DNA of 48,371 nt from a virus (IMGVR_UViG_3300035698_014916:1-48371); one strand, 5' to 3'; numbered from the stretch's first letter, positions 15,008 through 24,640 are shown. A program made the numbers and translations. The notes: a model not told the origin generated them from the sequence alone.

Positions 15008-15946
15008 ATGGGTGCTCCACTAACAGAAAATATTATTGAACAAGTTATACGCTATGGATTGGAAGATTTACATAACTATCCGTCTAAAATAGATATGATA
15101 TTTGATAAATTTTTAATTGATGCGTTAACTACTCAATACGGACAAAAACAGATAGATTCTATAAAAAGTTATTTTATAGATAAAAATAAAATTTCAATAG
15201 TACAGGCTTGGCCGTTAGTAGCAGAAAAAATACCTTGTTATAGTATTCATTTGATGGGGACAGAGGAATTACCGAATCAGAGTATGTTTGATGATGGTGC
15301 TGGAGAAGAAGAGACTTTAGCAGAAGTCAATACTTTGGTGTCTTTTGTACCAACGAATTATAATGATATAACGGGGTATGTATATTGTCCGTCTGGTGTA
15401 GATTTAAGTGAAGTTTATGTAGGTGCATTATTTGTAGATGCGAATGCTAATCAATTTGAAATTGTAGGCCCGATTTTTACAGAAGTTGGTGATGAAAGAT
15501 TTTGTATAGCAACAAGATCAAATGTGACATTAGGAGATTGTAATATTATAGATAGGCAAAATTGGGATATAACGCCTGTAAAAGAGACAAGATATATTGA
15601 AAACATACAAATTGGAATTCATGCGGGAGAACAGACAAATTTATGTAAATATTTGTATTATTTATTGGTATACTTTTTACAGAGTAAAAGATTGGAATTA
15701 GAAAATGTAGGTATTCAATTACACACATTTTCAGTAACAGATTTTAACAAGAATATAGATTTGTTACCTAATAATATTACTCATAGATTTTTGAATTTAA
15801 GGTCTCAAGTAATTTTTTCGTGGAAAGAAGACGAATATAGTTCGTTAGTCAGAACTGGAATGAGTGTGAAAATAGAGAAAGATGAATGGATAAATACTGG
15901 TGACGACACTGTGATAACAACAGATGGTACAGAGCCAGAAGAATAA
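15008..15946 (+). CDS. Probable tail terminator / neck protein
   Basis: I take the ATG at 15008; an in-frame TTG at 14999 is less likely. The 312-residue product starts with a helical segment. It then has I-V-Q-A-W-P-L-V-A-E-K-I-P-C-Y-S-I near 70, a beta-rich middle (L-V-S-F-V-P-T-N-Y-N), and helix-strand elements typical of tail-terminator proteins such as Y-Y-L-L-V-Y-F-L-Q-S-K near 218. The Thr/Asp/Glu tail is probably disordered. The position between the gp10-like protein and the sheath is where myophages encode the terminator. No good binding site is visible. Role inferred from order and fold pattern. Confidence 0.5.
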   Translation: MGAPLTENIIEQVIRYGLEDLHNYPSKIDMIFDKFLIDALTTQYGQKQIDSIKSYFIDKNKISIVQAWPLVAEKIPCYSIHLMGTEELPNQSMFDDGAGEEETLAEVNTLVSFVPTNYNDITGYVYCPSGVDLSEVYVGALFVDANANQFEIVGPIFTEVGDERFCIATRSNVTLGDCNIIDRQNWDITPVKETRYIENIQIGIHAGEQTNLCKYLYYLLVYFLQSKRLELENVGIQLHTFSVTDFNKNIDLLPNNITHRFLNLRSQVIFSWKEDEYSSLVRTGMSVKIEKDEWINTGDDTVITTDGTEPEE

Positions 15947-15964
15947 AAAATTGGAGGCTATTAT

Positions 15965-16294
15965 ATGACTACTGAAATAAAGAAAGAGATTTTATCTACA
16001 AAATTAGTAAAAAAGATAAATACGTCTGTTATTGGAAAAAAGATATTAGAACAATTCCCGATTGTAGAAATAAATCCTGATGATTATAAAGTAACAGATA
16101 AGAGTAAAAAAAGAATTGAAGCAAGATTTTTAACTTTTGATTCTTATTTTTCAATATTGGTTAAAGGCAATAAAAAAATAAAAAATCATCATAAACAACC
16201 GATTAGTGAGTATATTTCTCAAAAAATGGGAATAACTGTAGGAAAAATGGTTAACACAAAAGAAGAGTTCGATAAAATAGTAGAGGGATATTAA
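15965..16294 (+). CDS. Small basic protein before sheath gene
   Basis: This 109-residue, Lys/Ile-rich protein has no recognised family. It has a mixed helix and strand pattern, with F-L-T-F-D-S-Y-F-S-I-L-V-K near the middle and a C-terminal helix. There are no Cys residues and no TM segment. TTGGAGG precedes the ATG. It is co-transcribed with neck and sheath genes, so a tail-joining or assembly role is possible. Confidence 0.5.
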   Translation: MTTEIKKEILSTKLVKKINTSVIGKKILEQFPIVEINPDDYKVTDKSKKRIEARFLTFDSYFSILVKGNKKIKNHHKQPISEYISQKMGITVGKMVNTKEEFDKIVEGY

Positions 16295-16333
16295 AATTGT
16301 TTTTAAATTAAAATAAATCAAGGAGATATAATT

Positions 16334-18823
16334 ATGGTTATTGAAATATCTTATGATGGCACTGGAATAGTAAAGCCAGGGGCGTATTCAAAAATTGATG
16401 TAGAATTAAACGGCGGTCAGATTTTGTCACCTGCTGGAGTTGTTGGATTGGTAGGAGAAGCGATTGGGGGTGCTCCAGGATCAGAAGATGGAGTGCAAGA
16501 ATATGACAATACACAATGGAAAGATATTTTAAATAAATATATATCAGGTCCGATTGTGGATATGTGTCGAGTAATGTTGAATAGACCATGTTTAGATCCT
16601 GATATTGTTAATGGACCGACTCAAGTAAAGATATATAAAACTAACAATTCAGCGATATCAACAGGGTCAGCGTTAGTCATGGATGACGCAGTATCGCCGG
16701 ATGCCTTATTAAATCTATCTTCTTATAATTATGGTGCGGATGGAAATGATATTGGTTTTTATGTTACAGAAGGTATTGATACAGATGAACAGGCGGGAGT
16801 GACAGGGGGTCCGCTTACTTTTCCTTTAACATTAACACCCGGTGCTGGGGTAGTATTAGTATTTCAAGGGGTTAGTTATTGGTTTTTAGTCCCTATAGCG
16901 GGTGCTGGTCCACATGCTACAATTGACCCTATAATTGCATATTTAAACGATGATGCGAATTGGGCTCCAAGTAGACCAGTAATTGCAAGTGCGGTTGGTA
17001 ACAGGATTAAATTAGAATTAAATACAGCATTAGTAATATTTAATGGATATGAAACAATGCATGAATATGGAATTTCGTTTGTTGGTGGGTCGGTTGGTGA
17101 TATTGAATTGGGATTTAGAACTAGTGTCGCTTTTGCAACGAATGGAACAGCAGTGGGGACATTTACAGTTAATAGCATTGCTAATTTATCGGTTGGTATG
17201 TGGACACAGGTCGTTGACAATGATAGTGGTGCTATATTTACAAAGATTACCGATATTAGTGGGGCAGCAGCTCCTTATACAATTACAGTAGATAATGGAT
17301 TAACGAATTTATTAGCGTATACAGTTGCTCAAAGTGCAGCAATATATGGCAGTTGTTCTATCGTAGATGAAACAACTTTAGAGGTTACAGAAGGATATGG
17401 CGGTTGGAATAGAGGGGATAGAGGAAGCCGTATTTTTTCTATAAAGAAGAATACAGATTTAGAGACATTACCAGAAAACAATAATGATGTAATTCTTAGA
17501 ATTCTTTATTTAGGTGCAGCAGCGACGGCAACAATGTCTATTCAGGATGTTGTTGGTGTAAGGACATTAACAACTACTTGCGCGGCAACTCCGGGTCATG
17601 ATTTAAACATTGATTTGAGTGCATATACAACTATTGAAAGATTAGTAGAATATATCAATGGTTTTAGCGGTGGAAGTATTTATACTTGTTATTCAGATTA
17701 TTTTAATGCAGAAACTTTTTCGCCATCGAATTTAGATTGTTATAATACTATTGACATAAAGTCATTTCCCTTAGAAATGAAAGCCGCTCATTATGGAATA
17801 GAGCAAGTAATTAATGCTTATTCAGAATTAATGACAGCTGAAGTACAAGTAAATGTTTATAATCAATTAGACCTTGTGTCTTCTACAGCAAGAAGATTTT
17901 TGTCAGGTGGGACAAATGGTTTCACAACAAATTTAGGTATTCAAAATGGATTTGACGCATTATTACAAACACAATGCGACGGAGTTGTATCAGGATTTAG
18001 TCAAGATGCTATAACAGATATAGCGAGTGGATTAACAGATGCGAGTTCTACTTATACAATATCATCTATTAACGCTATGATTAATTCGCATTGTGCCTTG
18101 GCTTCAAATACAACTAATAAAAATGAAAGATTGGGGATTTGTGCATTAAAAGATACTTATGAGAATTCTAAATTAGTTTCTAAAAGGTTAAATAGTCAAT
18201 ATGTATCTTTAGTTATTCAAGATATTCAAGTTTTGGATAGTGAAGCAAATTTGAATTGGAAAAATCCACATGTATTTGGAGCATTATGTATAGGTACGGA
18301 ATCCGGTGCAGAGATAGGGTTGCCAATAACTAAAAAAGCGTTAAATTGTAATGGTATTAGGCATGCTGATTTTGATCCAAGAACTCAATATGCCGATGCT
18401 ATTAGAAAAGGTATTTTATTTGCTGAACAACCAAATCGAGGTGGAGTAGAAATTGTATTAGGGAATACTACTTATATGAGAGATTCTAATTTCGCATATA
18501 ATAGACGGTCTGTGTTAAAAGCGGGATTTTATACTGTACAGACGTTAAGAACGCAATTAGAAGATGCGTTTGTTGGTAAGACAAAAGCTTCAGGTGATAC
18601 ATTAGCTAACGCAATAAGAGGTTATGCTCAAGATATTCTAGGCGCGTTATTAAGAGAGAATGTATTAGCAGCAGATGCAAAAAATAAAGGACTTGGGTAT
18701 AGAAATTTAGTAGTTGTAATTGTTGCTGGGACGGTGACATTGAATGTTATTGTAACTCCTGTATCTGGAGTAGATTTTGTTTTAAATAACGTCACATTAG
18801 CAGCAATCAATGATACTGCATAA
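16334..18823 (+). CDS. Tail sheath protein with large inserted domains
   Basis: This is an 829-residue protein. The N-terminus I-V-K-P-G-A-Y-S-K-I-D near 13 and the C-terminal I-R-K-G-I-L-F-A-E-Q...G-F-Y-T-V-Q-T-L-R-T-Q-L-E-D-A-F are the parts of a contractile sheath that carry the inter-subunit handshake. It is longer than T4 gp18 (659 residues). The excess lies in inserted beta modules: about 170-260, a hook-domain-like unit ending V-G-G-S-V-G-D-I-E-L-G-F, and about 272-340, a beta-barrel unit. These would decorate the outer tail surface. The gene lies directly upstream of the tail-tube gene, which supports the call strongly. Confidence 0.85.
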   Translation: MVIEISYDGTGIVKPGAYSKIDVELNGGQILSPAGVVGLVGEAIGGAPGSEDGVQEYDNTQWKDILNKYISGPIVDMCRVMLNRPCLDPDIVNGPTQVKIYKTNNSAISTGSALVMDDAVSPDALLNLSSYNYGADGNDIGFYVTEGIDTDEQAGVTGGPLTFPLTLTPGAGVVLVFQGVSYWFLVPIAGAGPHATIDPIIAYLNDDANWAPSRPVIASAVGNRIKLELNTALVIFNGYETMHEYGISFVGGSVGDIELGFRTSVAFATNGTAVGTFTVNSIANLSVGMWTQVVDNDSGAIFTKITDISGAAAPYTITVDNGLTNLLAYTVAQSAAIYGSCSIVDETTLEVTEGYGGWNRGDRGSRIFSIKKNTDLETLPENNNDVILRILYLGAAATATMSIQDVVGVRTLTTTCAATPGHDLNIDLSAYTTIERLVEYINGFSGGSIYTCYSDYFNAETFSPSNLDCYNTIDIKSFPLEMKAAHYGIEQVINAYSELMTAEVQVNVYNQLDLVSSTARRFLSGGTNGFTTNLGIQNGFDALLQTQCDGVVSGFSQDAITDIASGLTDASSTYTISSINAMINSHCALASNTTNKNERLGICALKDTYENSKLVSKRLNSQYVSLVIQDIQVLDSEANLNWKNPHVFGALCIGTESGAEIGLPITKKALNCNGIRHADFDPRTQYADAIRKGILFAEQPNRGGVEIVLGNTTYMRDSNFAYNRRSVLKAGFYTVQTLRTQLEDAFVGKTKASGDTLANAIRGYAQDILGALLRENVLAADAKNKGLGYRNLVVVIVAGTVTLNVIVTPVSGVDFVLNNVTLAAINDTA

Positions 18824-18847
18824 TAAATAATTTTTAAAGGAGGATAT

Positions 18848-19327
18848 ATGTCAGGAAATAGAGTAGATGAAGGTGTTAATCCTACTTCTGTATTGACCGG
18901 TGCTAAAGTTAGTTTTTATTTGGGGAATAAATTAGTAGCTTATGCATCAGCGGTTAATTATACAATCAATCATGGATTAGTTCCGATATATACGATAGAC
19001 AGATTAGCCCCCGTAGAATATGCTGAGACAGATTATACAGTTAATTTTAGTGTAACTCGATTCAGAGTTCCTAAGAATCAAGCAAAGCCAGGAACGGGTT
19101 CGCCGATTTCTTTAGGGTGGCAATCCAAGTTACAGGATATGTTGACACAAGGGACTATATCAGCAAGGTTGTATGATAAATCAACGAAACAAGATATTTT
19201 TGTGGCAGAAGAAGTTAAAATGGCGACAAGAGCTGGTTCAATGGCAGCAAGAGATATAGCGAATGAGACACTTGATTTCGTAGGGTTGTTAGCGTATGAT
19301 GAAGCTGGTGTACAGAATATAATATAG
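18848..19327 (+). CDS. Tail tube protein
   Basis: This is a 159-residue protein encoded right after the sheath, with AAAGGAGG before the ATG. It has T-G-A-K-V-S-F-Y-L-G-N-K-L-V-A-Y-A-S-A near 18 and Y-T-I-N-H-G-L-V-P-I-Y near 39. These are followed by strands such as V-N-F-S-V-T-R-F-R-V-P and a C-terminal strand-rich region. The pattern and length match myophage tail-tube (gp19-like) subunits that stack into the inner tube. A strong hairpin follows immediately. Confidence 0.85.
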   Translation: MSGNRVDEGVNPTSVLTGAKVSFYLGNKLVAYASAVNYTINHGLVPIYTIDRLAPVEYAETDYTVNFSVTRFRVPKNQAKPGTGSPISLGWQSKLQDMLTQGTISARLYDKSTKQDIFVAEEVKMATRAGSMAARDIANETLDFVGLLAYDEAGVQNII

Positions 19328-19333
19328 AGTTTT

Positions 19334-19420
19334 AAAAAAGAAGGAAGATATGCTTGATTTTTTGACCATCCCCCATTTCTTAGAAGATTAAGTGGCATGA
19401 ATCTTCCTTCTTTTTTATTT
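19334..19420 (+). terminator. Long-loop hairpin terminator after tail tube
   Basis: A 16-bp perfect inverted repeat (AAAAAAGAAGGAAGAT at 19334-19349 with its complement at 19401-19416) is followed by a T-rich tract. The loop is 51 bases, far longer than usual. It contains ATGC...GCAT, which could extend the stem, and a small CTTA...TAAG helix. It probably lowers transcription into the chaperone and tape-measure genes, as expected after a highly expressed tube gene. Confidence 0.75.
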
Positions 19421-19521
19421 TTTATTTTTTAAAATATAGTTAAAACATTAAAATATTATTAAAATACATTCCTCATTTAAAAACAATTTAAAAAAATATG
19501 GATTAAAAAAGGAGAATAATT
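19417..19521. other. AT-rich spacer before tail chaperones
   Basis: Very A/T-rich, with ATTAAAATATTATTAAAAT-like blocks that could hold a promoter, but no clear -35/-10 pair is visible. It ends in AAAGGAG at the next gene. No open frame of note on either strand. Confidence 0.5.
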
Positions 19522-19932
19522 ATGTTTTCAGGATTACCGGATTTTGAATTTATTTTTGAGTTTGATGTTAAGGGGCAAGAGACAAAAAAAAGATATATCG
19601 GAGAGTTTATATATAAAAAACCGAATCTTAAAGCTTCATCTGAAATTGCGAAATATAAAACCAGATTAGATGGGGATTTAAAGAATTTAGATTCTTATAT
19701 AAAGTCCTTACACCAGATGTTAGCGCAATTAAGATTTGGAATTATAAAATTCCCCGAGTGGTGGGAAGAATCTGATTTTGGATTAGAATTATACGATTGG
19801 AATATTATTATTGAGTTGTATAAAAAAATCATGGAATTCGAGGATAAATTTGAGAAAGATGTTTCTAAAAAAGTTAATGAAGTAACGAATAAAAAAGAAG
19901 AGGATAATGAAGAAAAACAGCAAGAAAAGTAA
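19522..19932 (+). CDS. Tail assembly chaperone, first protein
   Basis: This is a 136-residue protein. It has an N-terminal strand region with F-I-F-E-F-D-V-K-G-Q-E, then helices with F-P-E-W-W-E-E-S near 74 and an acidic Lys/Glu tail. It lies immediately before a second small protein and the tape-measure gene, the universal position of the gpG/gpGT-like chaperones that coat the tape measure during tail assembly. The chaperone function is inferred from this order. Its 3' end overlaps the next frame by 26 bases. Confidence 0.7.
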   Translation: MFSGLPDFEFIFEFDVKGQETKKRYIGEFIYKKPNLKASSEIAKYKTRLDGDLKNLDSYIKSLHQMLAQLRFGIIKFPEWWEESDFGLELYDWNIIIELYKKIMEFEDKFEKDVSKKVNEVTNKKEEDNEEKQQEK

Positions 19933-20278
19933 TCTTTATTATTTTAAGAAGTTAGCAATTAATAATCTTAATGAAAAAGGTAAAGATAAAGAATCTTTAT
20001 TAAGATTCTTAAAAAAATGGTGGTGTTTGCATTATAATAGACCATACAAAGATCCTCTTTTAATGGAGTATACTTTTGAAGAATTGTTATTAGAATATTA
20101 TGAAATTTTATATTTTTCTAATGAAGAAGAAAAGCAAAAAGTATTGATAGAAATTAATATTTTTGAGAATGGTGAAGAAGATGAAGAGTGGTTAAAAAAA
20201 GAAATGGGCGAAAATTATATGTCAGAAGACGAAATGAAAAATCTTCTGTTGGAAGAGGTTGATAATGCCAAATCATAA
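19907..20278 (+). CDS. Tail assembly chaperone, second protein
   Basis: This 123-residue protein has L-R-F-L-K-K-W-W-C-L-H-Y-N-R-P-Y-K-D-P-L near 37-56. It then has Y-T-F-E-E-L-L-L-E-Y-Y and a very acidic C-terminus; I recognise this pattern from second chaperones of large myophages. It overlaps the upstream gene by 26 bases in the +1 frame. In many phages this part is made as a -1 frameshift fusion. Here it has its own ATG with AGAAGAGG 4 bases upstream, so internal initiation is the simpler reading. Its end overlaps the tape-measure start. Confidence 0.7.
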   Translation: MKKNSKKSNLYYFKKLAINNLNEKGKDKESLLRFLKKWWCLHYNRPYKDPLLMEYTFEELLLEYYEILYFSNEEEKQKVLIEINIFENGEEDEEWLKKEMGENYMSEDEMKNLLLEEVDNAKS

Positions 20279-22181
20279 ACATCAAATTCAAATCGGATTA
20301 GACACAAAAGATGCTCGAAAAGAAATAGACAGTCTATCAAGATATATCGGTACGAAAAAATTATCACCAAAATTAGATAAAGAAACAGAGTCTTTGTTAA
20401 AGGGTTATTTTCGTAAAGAAATTGATTATACCAGTCAATCTTTAAAAAAGAATCAAGAAGCATTAAAATCTGTTATGCAAGGAGTTGGTAAAGGCGGGGC
20501 TACAGCAGCGCAACATAATATGATAGGACAGATGGTACAAGATGTTCAGGCGGGACAAAAAGCATTAGGTGGGTATGGTACTCAAATGAGGGCTATGGGG
20601 TTGGGACCAAAAATACCTCCTCAGGGGCCGTCAATGATATCAAGATTTGCAACAGCTAGTAGTTATTTAGGCGGTGGTGCGGCTGCAACAATGATGACTG
20701 GAGGGGCAACAGGTTTAACAACAGGTGCAGGGGCTGCAATAGGTTCATTATTTAAAAAGTCAGGGAAAGGTGCGGCAATAGGCAGTATAATTGGGATGGG
20801 GTTAGATGTATTTGGTGGGGCATATAAAGAAGCTGCTCCGACATATTTAAAATGGCGAGGAATGGGGTATAATAAGGATCTTACAAAACTTAGTAAAGGG
20901 GCTAATTTAGGATATGGACCTCAAGAAACAAGAGCGTTGGTTGGTTCAATTCTTTCTAGTAGAGGGACAATGGCAGGGGGTGGAGAAGAGTTATTAGAGA
21001 ATACGCAAAAGTTTGGTCGTGCGTTTGGAGTAGAAAGTGGAACATTAGCCGGAGTGTTTTCAAGTATTAGACAAGCGGGTGGTGGAGATTTTGATAAGAA
21101 AACAGCAGAAATTTATGCTTCAGCATTAGCATCCAAATTAGAAAAAGGAAGAATTGGTGAATGGTTAGAGCAGACATCAACAACTATTTCAGAATTTGCA
21201 GGGAAAACAGCAGGAGTTGATACAGGGAAAATAGCATCTATGATGGCAATGATTACAGCGATGGGAAAACCATTTACTCCGGCAGTAGCAGCGGGACAGA
21301 TGAGAAGTTTAGATAATTTAATTAGGAATCCAGGTAAGTCCGCAGCAGGAGCATTGATTTTAAAAACAATAGGTCAAACATTGAAGCAAGGAGGATATAA
21401 AGGTAATTTGCCTTTGGGAACTCAAGTGGTTCGAACGGTAGGATTATCAAATGTAGATGAAACATTATTTGACGAGGCAGCAAATCCTTGGGAAGCACTT
21501 CAAAACATTTCAAATAAAAAAGGAATAAAAGACCAATTGCCATCTTTAAAAGCATGGAATACTACTGCATTTGTTAAAAATTTAGCAAAAAACATTAAAA
21601 GTGCGACTAAAAGATATGGACCAGAAATGACTGCATTAGCAACTCATCAAATGTTTTTAGAGGGTGGATTTAGTATGGGCGCACCTGCTGCTTTAAGATT
21701 TGTACAAAGAGCTAATGCGCCTGGTGGAATGAGTGAACAAGAAATAAAAGAATTTTCTAAACAATTAAAACCAATAACAGAAAAACGACTTGTAGATGTA
21801 GTAAGTAGTATTGACAAAACAACAGTAGCAGTTGAAGCTTTTTATAGTTGGGCAAAAGAAAGATTTGGGGAAACAGTTATTCCTGTTTCTAACATTATTA
21901 AATCTATAGCTGGGAAAGGAATAGTTTTTAGCGGGCGGCAGAATAATCTATTCAATAATATATTAAATGACCCATTAAATATACCATTAAATGAATTAAA
22001 TAGTCTAAGAAAAAATTTATTTCAAGACAAAGGTGAAATACAAAAAATTAAAACAGAAACATTTGTTTTACCTAATGAGGGTAAACAAGTTTCTGATCCG
22101 TCTAAATTTATGTCTCCGCAATGGTTAGGCACTATTTTACCTAGTGATACAACAGGCGTACAGAGCAGGAGAAGTAATTAA
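20265..22181 (+). CDS. Tape measure protein
   Basis: I choose the ATG at 20265, preceded by GGAAGAGG; a TTG at 20259 abuts the binding site and is not credible. The 638-residue product has an N-terminal helical part with I-G-L-D-T-K-D-A-R-K-E-I-D, typical of tape measures. A Gly/Ala-rich hydrophobic stretch follows at about 135-184 (G-G-A-A-A-T-M-M-T-G-G-A-T-G), able to cross a membrane during DNA injection, and then long helices to the end. By the known rule of about 1.5 angstroms per residue, the tail would be near 95 nm. No peptidase domain is visible. The stop codon overlaps the next start. Confidence 0.85.
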   Translation: MPNHKHQIQIGLDTKDARKEIDSLSRYIGTKKLSPKLDKETESLLKGYFRKEIDYTSQSLKKNQEALKSVMQGVGKGGATAAQHNMIGQMVQDVQAGQKALGGYGTQMRAMGLGPKIPPQGPSMISRFATASSYLGGGAAATMMTGGATGLTTGAGAAIGSLFKKSGKGAAIGSIIGMGLDVFGGAYKEAAPTYLKWRGMGYNKDLTKLSKGANLGYGPQETRALVGSILSSRGTMAGGGEELLENTQKFGRAFGVESGTLAGVFSSIRQAGGGDFDKKTAEIYASALASKLEKGRIGEWLEQTSTTISEFAGKTAGVDTGKIASMMAMITAMGKPFTPAVAAGQMRSLDNLIRNPGKSAAGALILKTIGQTLKQGGYKGNLPLGTQVVRTVGLSNVDETLFDEAANPWEALQNISNKKGIKDQLPSLKAWNTTAFVKNLAKNIKSATKRYGPEMTALATHQMFLEGGFSMGAPAALRFVQRANAPGGMSEQEIKEFSKQLKPITEKRLVDVVSSIDKTTVAVEAFYSWAKERFGETVIPVSNIIKSIAGKGIVFSGRQNNLFNNILNDPLNIPLNELNSLRKNLFQDKGEIQKIKTETFVLPNEGKQVSDPSKFMSPQWLGTILPSDTTGVQSRRSN

Positions 22182-23698
22182 TGGAACAGAATACTTATCA
22201 AAGTTATAGTTCAAAATGTAAAATTACTTTTTTTCATTATGACGAAATTAATCCTTCTGATAAATCTGATTTATCAACAACAATGAAATGTACTCAGATA
22301 GATTTATTAAGTACAGATGTTGATAATCCTATTTTACAGTTTAATTTTACCAAAACTAATAATGCAGCTTCAGGATATTTTCAGATACATTTATCACCAA
22401 CACAAAATTGGTTACAAGCGATTAAGCCTGGAGATTGGTTATGTGTATATTTAGAAAATGGCAGACAAGACTCTCATTTACGTTGTTTAGGCAATATAGA
22501 TAATATTGTAATGAATGAGGCAATAGATCCAAGTACGGGGGCTAGAAGTGTACGATATATAGTTACAGGACAGGATTTTGGAAAGATATTTGAAAAATAC
22601 TGGATTTATATGCATCCGTATTTAGATAGCACTTTAACAGCAAACTTAATGGTTCCGTCAATTTTAGGTGAAATTAGTGGTGACCCTGGAAAACTTATGG
22701 ATATATTGTTAAAAGTTTTTTTAAGTTCTAAATCAGGAGGTCAATCATCTTTTCAATTACCGTCTTATTTACAACAGTGGTTAATTCCTTCTGAATTAGC
22801 AACACAGTTAAGTACGCAAGGAGTAGTAGATGCAATGGCTTCGGGGCGAGCACCACATTTTTATGATATTTTAGATAGGTCAAATATTGTAAATGGATTA
22901 CCTGGAGAAATTGTTATATATTTATTGACTTTAAATAATAGTTTATGGGGATTAATGAAAGAGAATTCTAATCCTTATATAAACGAATTATTTTTGGAAA
23001 TGAATGATGATAATATACCTGCAATATTTTTAAGAACAATTCCATTTGCTTTTAAAAATTATAACGCTGATAGTAGAATTGCAGGTACATTAACTAGATT
23101 TTCAGATTTAAAAGCAGCAACAATTACAGGAGCTGAGATATTATCTAGTTCAGTATCATTAAATGATCAAGCTAGATTTAATTTCACTTTATTGTTATCA
23201 ACACAAACGACTTTTGGTGGTTCAGATCCTAAAGATTCTATTGCATTATTATATGGTAAGTATCCTTATATAAATAAATCGTCTTGTAATCGGTATGGAA
23301 TGTTGATTTACGAGGGGACTTCTAATTATATTTTAAAAAATAAAAAACATTGGGATAATCAATTATTAGTTTCATGGAACGATTTGATAAAACATTGGAT
23401 GGTTAATAATAGTTATTTTGAAAATATTAGCTTACAAATAATGGGCAATAATAATATTAGGATAGGAAAGAGATTAGATATTATAGAAAGTCCGTTGTTG
23501 ATGGGATTAACAGGAGTGACGAGAAGTTATTATATCGAGTCTTATATGGATACATGGACATATCCTGGATCTTGGGTTCAAACGATAACAGGAACAAGGG
23601 GAGTGTTTTTAAAGAATAATCAAGAAGTTTTTACATATGAATTGATGGATAACGAACATAAGATGACTTCTGCAAGTGTATTTAAGAGGGGTACATAA
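22181..23698 (+). CDS. Baseplate hub protein (gp27/gpD-like)
   Basis: This is a 505-residue protein translationally coupled to the tape measure (TAATG). The early region has I-L-Q-F-N-F-T-K-T-N, then I-K-P-G-D-W-L-C-V-Y-L near 85, G-N-I-D-N-I-V near 105 and V-R-Y-I-V-T-G-Q-D-F-G-K-I near 128. These are features of hub proteins whose beta domains form the cup for the spike. The position between tape measure and spike is the usual one. The helical middle carries no peptidase motif that I can see. Confidence 0.75.
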   Translation: MEQNTYQSYSSKCKITFFHYDEINPSDKSDLSTTMKCTQIDLLSTDVDNPILQFNFTKTNNAASGYFQIHLSPTQNWLQAIKPGDWLCVYLENGRQDSHLRCLGNIDNIVMNEAIDPSTGARSVRYIVTGQDFGKIFEKYWIYMHPYLDSTLTANLMVPSILGEISGDPGKLMDILLKVFLSSKSGGQSSFQLPSYLQQWLIPSELATQLSTQGVVDAMASGRAPHFYDILDRSNIVNGLPGEIVIYLLTLNNSLWGLMKENSNPYINELFLEMNDDNIPAIFLRTIPFAFKNYNADSRIAGTLTRFSDLKAATITGAEILSSSVSLNDQARFNFTLLLSTQTTFGGSDPKDSIALLYGKYPYINKSSCNRYGMLIYEGTSNYILKNKKHWDNQLLVSWNDLIKHWMVNNSYFENISLQIMGNNNIRIGKRLDIIESPLLMGLTGVTRSYYIESYMDTWTYPGSWVQTITGTRGVFLKNNQEVFTYELMDNEHKMTSASVFKRGT

Positions 23699-24612
23699 TG
23701 CCCAATTTTTTTAAAGATGGAAGCATAGTTTCTTCTAATATTATGCTTTTTAAGAAGAGCGGATATTGGATTAGTAATTTTACAGATTATGCAATTGTAA
23801 AAGCAAAAGTTAACGAGGTTTTATATTCTGATGATCCGCGCAATTCAACTTATAACACTGCAAGAAAACAAGTAGAATATGTCTGTACTATTTTAGGTGG
23901 GATTAATTCAGGACAAAAAATATTTAATGTGCTTTCTATTACTCCATTTGGTGGAATTTATAACTCAGGCGAGATTATTCATACACCAGATGCATCTAGT
24001 GACAGTTCAGGTAGACAAAAAAAAATGCCAGATGTTACACAAGGTGAAATAGTTTTAATTTCTTTTTTACATGGTAGTCCGTCGGGACCGGTTATTATTG
24101 GAAGTTTAAAACATCCTAAGTCAACATATGCCGCGAAAAAAGAAGATGGTCAAAGATGTATATTTGAATTAAATGGATTAAAAATTGAAATAAATAAAGA
24201 TGGAGAATTATCTATTTCATTTGAAGGTGGACCTAAGAATAGTCAAGGTCAAGTTGCAGATGAACAGGCTGCGGGGTCTCAAATATTTTTTAGTAAAACG
24301 GGGAATATAATTATTAAAGATATTGATGGAACAGGGATAGAAATAGATAAAACAAATAGAAAATTAAAAATCACAGGTGGAACAGGTGGGGTTGAGTTTA
24401 GTAGTGGAGGGAATTGGGCATTGGATATAAGTGGCAATGCTAGTATTTCAGCAGGTGGAAGTTGTAATATTGATGGTGCGCTTATTAATTTAGGCGGTGG
24501 AGGAATGCAAGCGGCACGAATGAATGACCAGGTATTTGGAACAGATGGAGAGGGAAGGCCAATAAATGCTTGGATAGGAGTAGGGAGTTCTACTGTATTA
24601 ATCGGAGGGTAA
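23698..24612 (+). CDS. Baseplate central spike with OB fold (gp5/gpV-like)
   Basis: This is a 304-residue protein coupled to the hub gene (TAATG). The N-terminal half contains a beta-barrel segment with D-V-T-Q-G-E-I-V-L-I-S-F-L-H-G-S near 118, followed by G-P-V-I-I-G-S-L. This is the usual OB-fold pattern of spike proteins. The second half is a run of short Gly/Asn/Ile-rich beta repeats (I-I-I-K-D-I-D-G-T-G-I-E-I), consistent with a trimeric beta-helix needle. It has no lysozyme domain, unlike T4 gp5. The end G-G-G-M-Q-A-A-R-M-N-D-Q-V may contact a tip protein. Confidence 0.8.
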   Translation: MPNFFKDGSIVSSNIMLFKKSGYWISNFTDYAIVKAKVNEVLYSDDPRNSTYNTARKQVEYVCTILGGINSGQKIFNVLSITPFGGIYNSGEIIHTPDASSDSSGRQKKMPDVTQGEIVLISFLHGSPSGPVIIGSLKHPKSTYAAKKEDGQRCIFELNGLKIEINKDGELSISFEGGPKNSQGQVADEQAAGSQIFFSKTGNIIIKDIDGTGIEIDKTNRKLKITGGTGGVEFSSGGNWALDISGNASISAGGSCNIDGALINLGGGGMQAARMNDQVFGTDGEGRPINAWIGVGSSTVLIGG

Positions 24613-24640
24613 CACAGAATGATATTAAAGGAGGGGAGTT

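Noticed and set aside
17043-17291. 82-residue + strand frame inside the sheath gene
   Set aside because: It is out of frame within a confident structural gene, without a ribosome site.
19880-19932. Programmed -1 frameshift joining the two tail chaperones
   Set aside because: The downstream frame is +1 relative to the first, no slippery heptamer leads to it, and the second gene has its own ribosome site and ATG.
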